Of a stretch of DNA of 64,000 bases, positions 34,405 to 46,334 are shown in pieces. The stretch spans positions 41,752,758 through 41,816,757 of the forward strand of contig OX485805.1 in the NCBI GenBank assembly GCA_950295325.1. The letters run 5' to 3'. This stretch comes from Polytrichum commune (Eukaryota > Streptophyta > Polytrichopsida > Polytrichales > Polytrichaceae). The stretch's first letter is position 1. Every line of letters starts with the position of its first letter. A model generated the notes under the pieces. That model worked only from the letters and a program-made list of their open reading frames with translations. It was not told the origin of the DNA and searched no databases. The position numbers and the translations under genes are program-made.

Positions 34405-37400
34405 ATGGATCAGGCCAGTGTGCATGGGGAGACTGCTGTTTATCTTACAGACCCCATCGCACAGCAGCATACAGTCATACAGCAGTCAACAACTCTGTAC
34501 TTCGACGCGCATGCTGAAGGCAAGCTGATCGAGAATCCCGGTTCGAGGCCTGGTTCGAGACCTTGTTCGAGGCAGAACAAGCTAATCGAGAATCCTGGTT
34601 CGAGGCCTTGCTCGAGGCAGAACACGCTGATCGAGAATCCTAGTTCGAGGCCTGGTTCGAGGCAAAACACCGATGATTCCAAAATGCAGCAGTTCGTCGT
34701 GGATACAAATACTGAGACCTCCAACGTGATCCGCAAGGCTTACACAGAACTTGCACAGGACGGTGCGGATGAGAGTAATATTTTGATGACCAAGAATTCA
34801 ATTTCGGTTAGTAAACCAAACGATAGTGACATCAGAGACAAGTCGGATGACTCGCCTGGTCTCTCTACGTCTCCTGATAACGCAACCATAAACGACAGTA
34901 TTTTGATGGAGAAGGTGACTACTTCAATCGCCGTTGACATACTCACAACCGAGGGGATTGCTGACGATGCTGAGTTTCCGCAAAATGTCCATGAAATGGA
35001 CACCGAGAGCCCCCACCGGATCTGCAAACAATACACAGAACCTGCGCAAGGTGCAAATGAAATTGAAAACACGGTGATTGAGAATCATACTGACAATTCA
35101 GAATGTCTGCGGTTTCTCGAGGACATAGAGACGGTCCAGAGGATTAACACGATCTGCGAGGAATGCACAATACTTGGGCAAGGTGAAGGTAAATTGGAGA
35201 ATTCAATGGCCGTGAGTCCCATGGACAATTCAAAATGTCCGCAGTTTTTCCAAAACTGCAAGAGCCCCACGACGATCTCCAAAGAATACATTGAACATGA
35301 GCAAGAGCAAGCTGCAGACGAAATCGAGAATCCGATGGCAGAGAGTCGTACTCACAATTCAGGATGCCCGCAATGTTTCGAGGGATTGAATAACAAGAGC
35401 CCCGACACAATATGCAAAGAATGCACCCAACATGTGCAAGATGTACACGAGGTTCGGAACTCGATGACCGAGATGAGCCCGCGATTTGTCAGGGATGCGA
35501 ATACCGAGAGCCCCGACAGGATCTCCAAAGAATGCATAGAGCTTGATCAAGGCGCAAGCGTAATTGAGAACCAGACCATTGCTTTAGCCTCGGATACTAA
35601 GGCAGAGCCTGGCGACGTGAGGGAGAAGCGCTCAGAAACGCCTGAATCAGCTTACACACCCAGTGTCGACATTTCGGATAATGAACAATTTGCGGATAAA
35701 ATGAGTATCGACTGTCCACAATTCGTCGAGGAAACAAGAATCGAGAGCCCTGCCAAGACATGCGAAGAATGCATAGAGCTTACTCAAGGTGCAGACTTTA
35801 TTGAGAACCCTTCCGACGCTTTAGCATCAGATACTCAGGCAGAATCTGACAAATTCAGGGAGAAGTGCTCCGAAACACCTGAACCAGCTCCTGATAGTGG
35901 CCGTGTTGACAATTCGGATAATGAACAATTTGCGGAGAAAATGAGCATCGACAGCCCGCAATTCGTCGAGGAAACAAGAATCGAGAGCCCTAACAAGACA
36001 TGCGAAGAATGCATAGAACTTGCTCAAGGTGCAGACATAACCGAGAATCCTACTGAAGCTTTGGCCTCAGATACTCAGGCAGAACCTGACGGAGTCCGGG
36101 AGAAGATTCCCAAAACACCTCAATCACCAGCTTATACACCTCCTGACAGTGGCCGTGTTGACAATTCCGATAATGAGCAATTTGGGGAGGAATTGAGCAT
36201 CGACAGCCCGCATGAATTCGTCGAGGAAACAAGAATCGAGATCCCTAACGAGACACGCGAAGAGTGCAGAGAACTTGCTCACGGTGCAAAGCATGCAACT
36301 GAGAATCCTCCCGAATTAGCTTTTGCCTCAGATTATACTCGGGCAGAGTTCGAGAAGCGCTCCGAAACACCCCGTGATTCTCCAGCTTCTTACACACCTC
36401 CTGACAGTGGCCGTTTTGACATAATTTCGGAAAACAAACAAAATCCCGGGGAAATTATGGCCATCGACGCCCCCAAGTTCACAATCTCCGACGTCACCAA
36501 ACTCGCAGCAGAAGGTGGCCATATGAATATGAATGAGAGTCTGATCAACATGTGTATAAATTTAAACCCCAACCGTGATGATGAACCTGATAAAAACAAC
36601 AAGTCAGCAGACGCAACCGACCTCAGGGAAGGATCAGGAGGAGGTTCCGATGACATGAGCAGCGGGGGCCTGGAAATCCTGGAAAAAATCGAAGACCTTA
36701 ACACAAAGTACACCGAAGCAACGCAAAAGGCCGAGAACCTGGAGCTGAATTTGTGGGACTTAACAGATAAGATCCGTCTGCTGCAGTGCAAGATTGAGAA
36801 GCAGGAGCAACAGATCAACGACGCACAGAGCAAACAGGTGGAGCAAGAGCGTATTCTCCTCTCCCCCATGCGTAACATCTACCTCCGCCAGTTCCATGAC
36901 CAAATCAGGGAAGGCATTGCCAAGAAGCTGTCCAAGACTGCTCTATATGCTGACCACCATAAAGGATTATGTCTGCGTGTTCAGACAGACAAGGAGGTCA
37001 GCCACCGGTTTGGTATAGAGCATTTCTTCGACGCTGACTTGTGGAGCTTGATGCATGAGGCGCACACGAGAGCGCCAAAAGTCTTCAGTAAGGCAGCGCT
37101 TTGGAACCACTTCGTGAGTGATGTGTTGCAAGACTCTGTGTTGCTTGAGGGGGAGCTTGGATTGTCTGCGGCTGCGGTTAGGATCACGAAGTTCGGCCGC
37201 AGCCCTGACGCTGAGAATAATTCCTTTAAAGCGCAGCTGCGGAACAAGGTTGTGTATGCGGAGCTCATCACGCGGCAGGATGAGGAGCGGCGACCTGCTT
37301 ACTCTGAGTGCTACGAGTTCCTCTTCAACGTCCCGCCCGAGAGTATGAACAACAAGGTGATCATCGTCCTCGTCTTCTTTAGCTGCACTGTTTACCTAAT

Positions 37401-38989
37401 TTCCTCCGCATTTTCGTCAAAACTATTCTGGATCCAAGAAACACAAACCCTAATTCAATGTAATGCAATGTTGCTTTGATTGGGTCGAACCCGCGCTACC
37501 TAAACCACCTTCCTTCCATCTCATTTTCGCCAAAACTCTCCCGAATTCAAGAAACACTTCAATCAATGTAATGCAATGCAATGTTGCTTTGATTGCACCT
37601 GATGAGTGCATGAACAATAATAAGTTGATCACGTCATCGTCTTCATTACCCCCACCACCTACTCTCCTTTTCATTTGTCGTTCCGACTCAGCAAAATTCT
37701 AGTGTTTCCAAAGTTGTGATCTTTCGGTTTTTCTTTGATAATTTGAGGTATGTTCCATAGATTCTTCTAAAATGATGGGCAATTTTCCTGAAGTCTAGAA
37801 CTTCAACCAGTTATTTCTCAAACTCAACCGGTTCGTCCGGAACGACACGGTCTTGTCTAATTAGTGTGGGTTACCATTTGGAGTTATGCATTGCTATAAC
37901 ATTTTACTGAGAGAGTATCATTTTTTATCACCAAATAATATGATATAATTTAGTTGATAAAAATGATAATGTCAGTAAAATATTATAGCATCATATAACT
38001 CTAGATGGTAACCTGCACTAATTAGACAAGACAATGTAGTGGTCGGTTCTCCCTGTTCGTTATTTTGAGTCCAAGAGACACAAATTTTAATTCAACATGA
38101 CACTCTTTGTCAACATAATAATGTTTTTTTGGAAGTGCATGTATATTTACAATATGATTTTTAGTGTATGTAGCATATTGGAGTGCTTGAAGTGATATTT
38201 TTATGTTTTACTATGTAAGTAGAAGATATTATTCATGATACGAATGTTAAATGTCATGTGGTCATATTGTATTATGCAAGAGAGATATAATATTGAGCAT
38301 ACAAATGGCAAGTGTTGATGTGTGTTGCATTTTAGTATGCAAGATAAAGATATTATTGACCATATTACTAATGCCAAGATTTTAGTAAGCACACTAATGC
38401 AAAGTGCCACGAGGCTACACTATTTTTGAAGTTGTTGGCCATTGATGTAAATTGGCATACGCCTTGTAATAGAGTTAGTGACACTATTACGCAAGGCACA
38501 CTAAATATCATAAACAATGTAAAGGAATGTGAGGTCACTCTTCTCAATCAGACACCTATCATATTTGAGTTCTATATGACAAGGCTCATAGTCAAGAACA
38601 AACTTAGAAAAAGATCATGTATCACAATGGGATTGATTCAAGATTTAGACATCCTTTTAGGTTCAATGGCTAACACAAATGAGAACCTCTTCACTTATAT
38701 TTGTTTCAGGAAAAAAAAGGTTAGTGACTCTATATCTATCTTATCTATCAATGTATCTACATTATCCATCCATCTATATGAATATGAAGATGGAAGTTGG
38801 TGTGAATTGCAGCCAAGCTTTCCACCAGATGACATGCAAGAGAGCGAACAAAGTGATGCACCAAACATGCAAACCATGGCCAATGTGGTGGAGAAGTCAA
38901 AACAACCTCTAGTAGACTCTGGAACCTCCGGAGAAGCCACCGAAAGCTTCTCGTCCACCGCCTCCGTCACATCGGAGGATTCCGAGTAG
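34405..38989 (+). CDS. Large acidic repeat protein with coiled coil and unknown C-terminal domain
   Basis: I model two exons, 34405-37356 (984 codons) and 38813-38989 (58 codons plus stop), joined in phase 0 at AACAAG/GTGATC and TTGCAG/CCAAGC, giving 1,042 residues. Residues about 40-88 hold three copies of LIENPGSRPCSRQN. Residues about 190-640 hold acidic repeats built around ESPxxICKECIELAQGAD and SDNEQFAEKMSIDSPQF. A coiled coil covers about 754-815. A compact region (about 816-980: MRNIYLRQFHDQIREGIAKK onward) is non-repetitive and looks folded; I do not recognise it. The tail in exon 2 is Ser/Thr/Glu-rich. Reading past 37356 gives a hydrophobic tail that is probably intron. There are no signal peptide or nuclease motifs. 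Function is unknown; the 5' leader may have further exons. Confidence 0.75.
37409..37600 (+). repeat. Short tandem duplication in the intron of the 34405 gene
   Basis: Two units share ATTTTCG(T/C)CAAAACT, CAAGAAACAC and CAATGTAATGCAATG...TTGCTTTGATTG, at about 37412-37484 and 37526-37595. The duplication makes reading frames appear to continue beyond the exon. It supports treating this stretch as non-coding. Confidence 0.65.
37699..37845 (+). mobile_element. hAT-type MITE fragment in intron
   Basis: Contains TTGAGGTATGTTCCATAGATT, TTTTCCTGAAGTCTAGAACT and TTATTTCTCAAACTCAACCGG, the 3' two-thirds of the family. The left terminus is absent, and the right end abuts the inverted-repeat element at 37850. 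Confidence 0.7.
37850..38032. mobile_element. Inverted-repeat MITE with arms of about 60 bp
   Basis: GTCTTGTCTAATTAGTGTGG on the left is mirrored by CTGCACTAATTAGACAAGAC on the right. Complementarity continues inward through TTACCATTTGGAGTTATGC and TATAACATTTTACTGA. It lies in the intron of the 34405 gene. One arm of the same family is seen at 20946. Target duplication is unclear. Confidence 0.75.
38360..38522 (-). mobile_element. Family B element fragment in intron (inverted)
   Basis: GACACTATTACGCAAGGCAC, ATTGGCATACGCC and TGCCAAGATTTTAGTAAGC are the inverse of the family's left part. The outer end ACTAAATATCATAAACA is the family terminus. Its open frame runs into the true last exon downstream, which creates a misleading 187-codon frame (38426-38989). 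Confidence 0.6.
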
Positions 38990-40164
38990 ATAATTTACTC
39001 TTTCATATGCGTAAACTAATTGTTTTGTTCATAAGCAAAGTGCCGCATGTCATCACGTGATTGGTTGTAACCTGTTGAAAAATGATGTGGAAACTGAATT
39101 TTGTGAGTGACATGCCCAGTGAGACCTAAACGCATGGAATGTTGTTGTGTGTTGCTCATAAGATTTGATGGAACTATCTGTTATTATATGCGATGATGGA
39201 GATGATGACAAATGAGACATTTGGGAGTGAAACCATGTGGTGATATCCTCATAATATGCAAAAACTATCCTAGCTCAAAAGATCACAAAATCCTTCACAT
39301 TTGGATGCTTCAAAATTTACATTCATCCACTCCATGATTGTTTAGTGAGCATTGCTTCTTCTTCTTTTTGGCTAGAATTCGGAAATAGTCCTTCAAAATT
39401 ATTGGTTTGAGTAATTCATTACCGGTTGAGTTTGAAAAATAAGAGTTTAGGAAAAGGTTCAAATGCAAGGTGGGTAGTGAAATGCACTCAAAACAACCCT
39501 TTCATAGGCTTGGGAAGTCAAAGGTTAAGACAAAGTTGTTCATAAAAGACCAATCCACAAATTTATATAATCGGTGTTTGGAGTGATGCTTGGAATAATT
39601 ATCTAGGCATTCATAAACATGAATTTAGATTTTTTTTATACAATTTTTCTATACATGAGTATAACATTCTAGACAAAGTTGCAAGGAAGAAGATATCATA
39701 TGTGTCAAATATCATCATTTGTGTAAATATTCTTTGTTATTGACAACACTCCCAGTACACATCAAAAAGTGTGGTGTGCCTAGCTTTGACACCCTATTAT
39801 AACTATACAACTAGCCACATTGTGGTGAGGGGAGCACTCAACTAAGCCTCAAACCTACACCCTAGAGCCCAAAAGAAGTTCCAACTGCATCAAAACTACC
39901 ATTGAACCTCCACCTAGCTTGCAAAATGAAGGAAAGACCAAAAATGGTCTCTTAGGTGCTTAACCTACATTAACACCGAAATGCCTATGAGGGCTTCAAG
40001 TTAGGGAGTTTTTTGAATGAGCTATGAAATAACAATCTTGAATGTTTCTCAAAAACTATTACAAAAAATATTTTCTAAGGAACCATCAAAGGATCACATC
40101 CATATGGTTATCAATATAAAGATCACCATGGCTTACAGTAATGAATTTAGAAGTTAAAACTGTG
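38990..40164. other. Intergenic; no gene seen
   Basis: Contains the probable 3' UTR of the preceding gene and AT-rich sequence. A small hAT-MITE scrap (ACCGGTTGAGTTTGAAAAAT) is at about 39420-39440. Confidence 0.4.
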
Positions 40165-40309
40165 CATAACATTATTCAAATCCATAACAATGTTCCATGG
40201 GACTGACAATATTCTACAGAATATTCCCACATTCAAACTAGTGTGGGGAATATTTTGTGGAATACTGTCAATCCCACATAACATTGTTATGGATCTGAAT
40301 AATGATATG
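40165..40309. repeat. Long near-perfect hairpin (about 70-bp arms)
   Basis: CATAACATTATTCAAATCC onward pairs with the inverse ending GGATCTGAATAATGATATG. Both arms carry TCCATAACAATGTT, GACAATATTCTACAGAATAT and CCCACA with roughly ten differences across about 70 bases. The loop is only a few bases. It could be a MITE or a precursor of small RNA. It lies 500 bp upstream of the G3E GTPase gene. Confidence 0.8.
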
Positions 40310-40808
40310 TGAGACAAATTTAAATTGCAGATTTTTATTTTGATGATAATAATATTTATGTGTCCATGGGTTGATGTCCATGTTGGGTTGATGTTCATAA
40401 TCATTTTGATTGCGGATGAATGAGTTAGGTGGGTCTAATGGAGGGAAGAAGCCATCCATCAACCATAAATGGGTTCCTTGGGAAGTTATGGGTTAAGAAA
40501 TGCTCTCTTTCATATAGAGAGGAACATTCTATTTATAAGATACTTTGAAATTGCTAAAAATCCTCAAGCGTTTAGGGGTTAACAAACACTATGTTGAACT
40601 TTGATAGTTTATGTGTTGGACGATCTACGAGAACGAGACATTATGTACATAATATGAAGATATTGGAAACCTCGATGTATTGTGTCGGGTTCTTAAACCC
40701 TGCGCCCTACCAACACCACACAGACCTCACCCTCATCATGCGCCATAGCTAGGGTTTCAGTTTCGGGGTTTTAGGAGCTTTGGCTCGATTGCCTAATCGC
40801 TGGTCATA

Positions 40809-43800
40809 ATGCACCTCGGCCGGGTGATGCAACGCACAGTGGCAATGGCGGTCTGCTTGCAACGAACCGCTGCGGCCACTACGTCCGTACGTTCATTCGC
40901 TTCAAAAATCCCATGTGTGCACAATGAGGCCATCCCGCAAGGGTTTCGGATGCTAATCAGGGCACCGCGCGTGCAATTGCTCGGGGATGGCGGGAGCTTG
41001 GGGTTGAATTATATTCGCCGAGTTGCCGTTCCCGTGGGTGTGAGATTGCAGCCGTGGAATGAAGAGCCTGGTCGAGCGAGGTCGTTTATGACTGCGGGGG
41101 TTAGTCAGCTGGAACAGGGTGCGGGTGAGGTTGCCGGGGAGGTGGTGCAGTCGAATCTTGTTGATCCCCGTGTTCCTGTCACAATTATCACAGGGTTCCT
41201 TGGCTCCGGCAAGGTATGTGCCAATTTAAATTGATGAGGTTGCGCCTCGGGTGCCTGGGGTGGAGCAATGCAGAGATTGGGATGGCCGTGGATTGAAATT
41301 GGTTTGCATGAGAGCAACGGCAAAGTGCGAGTGCATGTCGTTATTCATGCACTATAGAATTACAGTACACTACTGGAATTGGGAATCGAAGAAGACAGCA
41401 ATTGAGAATCAAGATCATGTAATTGGTATCCGTAGCATAACATTCTGAAGCTCTGGGTTCGAAGTTGGAGTTTTATGAGTCTTATGTTGTTATTGACAAG
41501 ATTGCTTCTCAGGTGCCTGGGATGGAGGTAATGCAATCTAGAATCAAGTAGACTAATGGAGTTGATTCTGATGACCACATTGGGAATCAAGGCCGCTTTT
41601 AAAAAATTCTCTGTGGTCTAGTAGCATGACAATTTGAAGCTCTGGGTTCGAAGTCGGAGCTCTATGAGTGTTATGTTGTTATTGATGAGAGTGCTTCTGA
41701 GGTGCCTGGTATGGAGGCAATGCACTGTAGGAGTACAGTAGGTAGACTACTGGAATTGGTTTACAGGACTGCAATTGGGAATGAAAACCACTTGGTTTCT
41801 GTTATCAAGAAGCACAACAATATGAAGCTATAGGTATTGAAGTTGGAGATTTTATGGATGCAGACTACGCTTTTAAATTACATTTTGACTTCACAACACG
41901 GCAAAAGAATAGCTGTTATCGAGAACGAGGTCATTTTCTCTCTCCTTATCTTTTTTGTCTCAAATTTCCACCTCGCGTAATCATTGGTATTCACATTGTT
42001 CTGACTGCTGAGGATGTCAATCCAGGTGGAATGCACTTGTCACCAGTCTCTGCAATATCTAAAGTTGCTGGGTTATTTTTTCCAACGTATGGAGAGCATA
42101 ATTATTTTTTATATATTTTGGATTTCAGCTGACTGTGACCTTGAAACATAGCGCAGTATGGGGAGGTTGATATTGATGGCTCGTTGGTGGCCGCCCAACA
42201 ACAAGGAGAGGAAGACATCATCATGCTAAATAATGGTTGCCTTTGTTGCACTGTTCGTGGTGACCTTGTGCGAATGTTAGGAGACCTGATTAAGAAGAGG
42301 GATAAATTTGACCACATCATTATTGAGACAACTGGTGCGTCAACAATTTTATGGATTTGTTAAATCTGAATTTGCCTGCTAAAGGGTTTATGGTTTCTCT
42401 GAATATTCTTAAGTGTCAAACATGTGAGCCTTGAAAGAAATCTCAGGAACGGATTGTTGTGGTGCTGTTCAGGATTGGCAAACCCTGCCCCCATCATTCA
42501 AACATTTTATTTGGAGGAACGTCTTGCACATCATTTGCGATTGGATGGTGTGGTGACCCTAGTAGATGCAAAGCATGCCACACAGCATATCGAGGAAGTT
42601 AAACCTGATGGTGTGGTGAATGAGGCTGTCGAGCAGATTGCCTATGCTGATCGGATCATTCTGAACAAGGTGACCAGTTCAATTTGTGGATGTGTGGTTT
42701 AGTGTTTAATCAAGTGATGGATAGCATGGCTAGCAAGCAGATGAGGGTAGAGGCTGCAAGGATTTTCTTGAATGCTCACTCGGATGAAATGAATTGCTCG
42801 CAGATTGACCTAGTCAGTGAAGCACATGTGGACACTCTTACACGGCAAATCAAGGTATTAATTTCCTTTGAGAAGGTGCATCCTGCTGTATACTATGTAA
42901 AAAAGATGAAACCTCCTTGATGGTGTAGCCGCAATGGTCTTGCACAGACCCCAGGCTTTGTTGTTTTAATCCAAAGTTGATGGCTGAGTGTGTAAAAATC
43001 AAACAGGAGTCTTTTGGTATATCAGTCGTAGCAGTTTTCTTATTAAGACACTTTCTGTTGATGTCCCGCGTGGACATCAAGGTTGCTCTCATCAATTGAT
43101 ACTCCTCTCCTGTTTCTATACTTATCATACATGTAACTCTCATGCTTTGTCTTTTGGCAGCGGATCAATGGAATGGCTCAAGTACAGAAAGCCAAACTGG
43201 CCAAGGTTAACATGGACTATGTTTTGGGTGTCGGTGGGTTTGATCTTGAAAGGTTTGTTTCCCTCAAAATCTCATGCTTGGTTGAATTGTACAATGTGAT
43301 ACTGGATTTATCCTGAAAGGTCTGATATCCTCATAGTTCATAGTTTGTTGAAGTGCATGGGATGATACTGGATTTTGAGCGAGGGCTGAAAAATTGCAGC
43401 TGGATTTGTGGATCTATTTTCTCTAGGAAGTTCTGTAGCATTTATCTGTCATCATATTGTATCGTGACGTATCTTTTCTCATGGTCACCATACATGATAC
43501 TGCTGGGGACTTTTATCTAACTAGAAGATTAAAATGTGGGACATGAGAAGTGTTCTTCCTTATTCATCATTGTGAACTTATACTTTTTACTATTGTCTTT
43601 ACTTTTGCAGAGTAGAGGCGGATATTTTATCTGGTGCAAAAAGCTCCAGTGATGAGCATCAGGAAGGACATTCTCATGATCATAATCATGAACATGCTCA
43701 TGACCACAGCCATGCTCATGAGCACGAGGGCAAGTGCAAAGAGGATCATGTACACACCAGTGAGTGTGGTATGTTTTCTCAACCTCCATAGTTGTGGCAA

Positions 43801-44873
43801 GTGCCTACAGATAAGTAGTTGGTTTTTGGAAAGGACTTTGGATTGGTGCTGGATGTGCACATCCGAAGAAAGAAAGCTTTCTTCTTCAGATGACTATGAT
43901 CACCACAACCTCGTGTGCCAGCATAGTCATGACTTGATTGAAGCATAGGAAAGCATAGGAATACCTTGTGCGCCAGCATACTCATGATTTGGTTGAAATA
44001 TAGGAGAACATAGGAAAATCTTTTGTGCCAGCATACTTATTATTAGTATTTGCTAAACCATATAAATTTGTTACAGGACATAGTCATGCCCACGAACATA
44101 CACATGACCATGTGCACGACCCAGGTGTTTCTTCTGTCGCCATTGTGTGTGATGGGGCTTTAGATCTTGACAAGGTATGTTCCAAGAACTGGAACTGGTG
44201 GAGAAGAAATTGACAATGGTGTTGGCTTCTGCATGAACCTTGGAATAAGTAGTTTCAAATTGTACTATGTCCTATGCATTCTGTAGCTTTGACTAACAAG
44301 CTAATGTCCTGTTACAGATAAACAGCTGGCTAGAAGATCTTATGAGTGAACGAAGCGATGACCTGTACAGGACAAAGGGTGTTCTCTCTATTGATGGCTG
44401 GGAGGAAAGATTTGTTTTTCAGGTATGCCTATTAGTCTGTAAAACATTGTATATTACATTCGAGAGGTTACAAAGGCCCAAAAACCTGTGTCTGGGGCAA
44501 TTATTGGACTGGTCACCATGAGGTTCAAGGTTAAAATATCTACTTTGCAGTCATTTAAGTTAGTATCATGACTTGTGTGCCTGGAAACTTAGAAATCTAT
44601 GGACCTTCTGCAGTTTATCTGCATCAGAAGGTTTATGTAGCAGCTAGCTTAATTCCCCTTTCACTTGGTTTCCAGTAAGACCGAAGTTTCACAATTATTC
44701 CATGAATTGTTTAATTGTTGCAGGGAGTTCATTCCTTACTGGAAGGTGCACCAGAGAGGAACTGGGGTCCAGAAGAGAAGCGGACCAACAAGCTTGTGTT
44801 TATTGGCAAGAAGTTGGATGAAGCAGAGCTTAGGGCAGGCTTTGAGAAGTGTTTGGTCCCTACCAAAGCTTAA
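40809..44873 (+). CDS. G3E GTPase metallochaperone (CobW/ZNG1 type), 499 aa
   Basis: Ten exons: 40809-41213, 41864-41929, 42157-42334, 42473-42669, 42804-42854, 43161-43252, 43611-43768, 44077-44174, 44318-44422 and 44724-44873. All have GT-AG borders and consistent phase, and they total exactly 1,500 bases. Motifs: Walker A GFLGSGKTT (129-137), the metal-binding GCLCCT (Cys185, 187, 188), ETTG switch, NKID (281-284), a His-rich loop of about 345-402 with HDHNHEHAHDHSHAHEH, and a CobW C-terminal domain (about 405-495). Such proteins use GTP to hand zinc or another metal to clients. The about 115-residue N-terminal extension is Arg/Ser/Ala-rich and low in acid, which suggests a plastid or mitochondrial transit peptide. 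Plant relatives include the plastid PTAC17 group; I cannot say which paralogue this is. Confidence 0.94.
41240..41863 (+). repeat. Three diverged tandem units in intron 1 of the G3E GTPase gene
   Basis: Units near 41240, 41508 and 41695 each contain CAGGTGCCTGGGATGGAGG, AATGCA, then a CTACTGGAATTG-type phrase and CAATTGGGAAT. The intervals carry GAAGCTCTGGGTTCGAAGT and TATGTTGTTATTGA. The last unit ends at the exon 2 acceptor (TTATGGATGCAG). GGTTCGAA here is part of the repeat and not a tRNA T-loop. Confidence 0.7.
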
Positions 44874-45863
44874 GCTGTATCTTATGTTTGGAAGAATTCA
44901 ACGTGGTTGGTCACTCTTTATTTCCTGATGATTCTGTATATTTATGTGGCAACGTGACTGTGAAGAGCATATTATAGATAAAAACCCCATCATTAAGGCT
45001 CTTGTTACACTCGGGGATGGAAACACATGAGAATAGCTCACTTACAAACTCACAAAAGTTAGGTTCATAATCAAAAGTTACTACATCAGATTTAGTAGAT
45101 TGATACACTGCTACTGCTGCAGCTGGTTCAGGATCTTTTAAAACCACTCATGTATGTGGTAATGGAGTTCCTTACTAGTACATGTAGGCTTTATAATAGA
45201 GTTGACCTTCATTTCACGGTTTGACTTGCTCATCTTGCATGTGATTGTACACTTTTTAAGAGTTGGCTCTTAGTTTTGAATACAATGCTTTTAATTGATG
45301 ACACTGTCAAGAAGGGTAACCACCTTCTGTTCCTTGTTCCGAGCAATTATTTGTGCACATCTTTCATTTTGGAGCAACAACTGTTTCCTGTACCATCTGA
45401 TATTAAAACATGCCTTAGATCAAGATGAAGTAGCAAAGCCTATAATGAGTTAAACAAATAATCAAATATCACATCAGTACTTTCTTTAATGAAGTAACAA
45501 GTGAAAGAGCTGAAATTTCACATCCTTGCCTTGTGGTTGCTAGTACCATGTCTCATCGGAAAATGTACACTATGATGTCATTGATGTGCTCCCTCATGTG
45601 CTGTGTCAACACCTTGAATTGGACGTGAGTGACTGTCACTTGATGAAGATGACGCATGTAAGCATGAAATGACGAGCTGTTCATTTTTAACAACCCTCCG
45701 GACAAGGACGAACAACTGTAAGGTAAGAACCACCATTGCAAATGTTACGAGTGACCACTTCTATGTACAGTACAGGGGTTACTTTCTGCTTTTTTCATAA
45801 AGTGGATCCATTGTTTTTATCTCTTCCTTTGCAAAATCCTTTTGGGATGGGACATGAGTACTA
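44874..45863. other. 3' flank of the G3E GTPase gene; no further gene
   Basis: Probably holds the 3' UTR (AT-rich, several AATAAA-like words by about 45290). Otherwise nothing recognisable. Confidence 0.4.
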
Positions 45864-46334
45864 CACCGTTTATGGTATTTACTATCACATGCGTAGTAGT
45901 GTCACTTACCTTATTTTGAGGTGTATGCCAGCTCACACTGATGATTGACAACTTCATCGTAAGTGTCACCTCATGATACTTGGCATTCAAGTGCGCTTAA
46001 TAATATCTTGGCATGAGTATGTAGAATAGTGTTATGAGGTGTATGCCTATGTTACACAATGACTTGCAAGTTCACCAAAGTGTACATAAATGACACTTGC
46101 CATTAGTATGCTCAAGAATATCTTCCTCTTCCATACTGAAAGGCAAGATGCAAAGTATCCCAATGTGTTACTCTAAATGTCATAATATACATATTTTTCC
46201 ACTTGAACAAGTTACTTATGTTAATGAATGGAATCATATCAGTAATTAGCGGGCGTGACACTTTGAGACCTCTATGCATCTAGTTCACGCCCTCCACAAA
46301 ATAGTGAACCTGACACTAGACATCATAGACGGTG
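45864..46334 (+). mobile_element. Family B inverted-repeat element, full copy
   Basis: 471 bp from CACCGTTTATGGTATTTAC to GACATCATAGACGGTG. The termini are inverted repeats of about 25 bp (consensus CACCGTTTATGATATTTAGT followed by GTCA). The family internal order is GATTGACAACTTCATCG, CACCTCATGATACTTGGC, TCTTGGCATGAGTATG and CACTTTGAGACCTCTATGC. It lacks coding capacity. Flanking TA on the left only (CTA/TTC), so target-site size is unresolved. Confidence 0.75.

Noticed and set aside
37357-37479. Hydrophobic C-terminal tail as a membrane anchor of the large repeat protein
   Set aside because: The stretch follows a plausible splice donor, belongs to a tandem duplication and differs in codon use from the rest of the gene.
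38426-38989. A 187-codon open frame as a separate gene
   Set aside because: Its first two-thirds is an inverted family B transposon fragment and AT-rich intron. Only the part after the acceptor at 38812 has coding character and joins in phase to the upstream gene.
41450-41660. GGTTCGAA words as tRNA T-loops
   Set aside because: They lie in tandem intron repeats without acceptor, D or anticodon stems.
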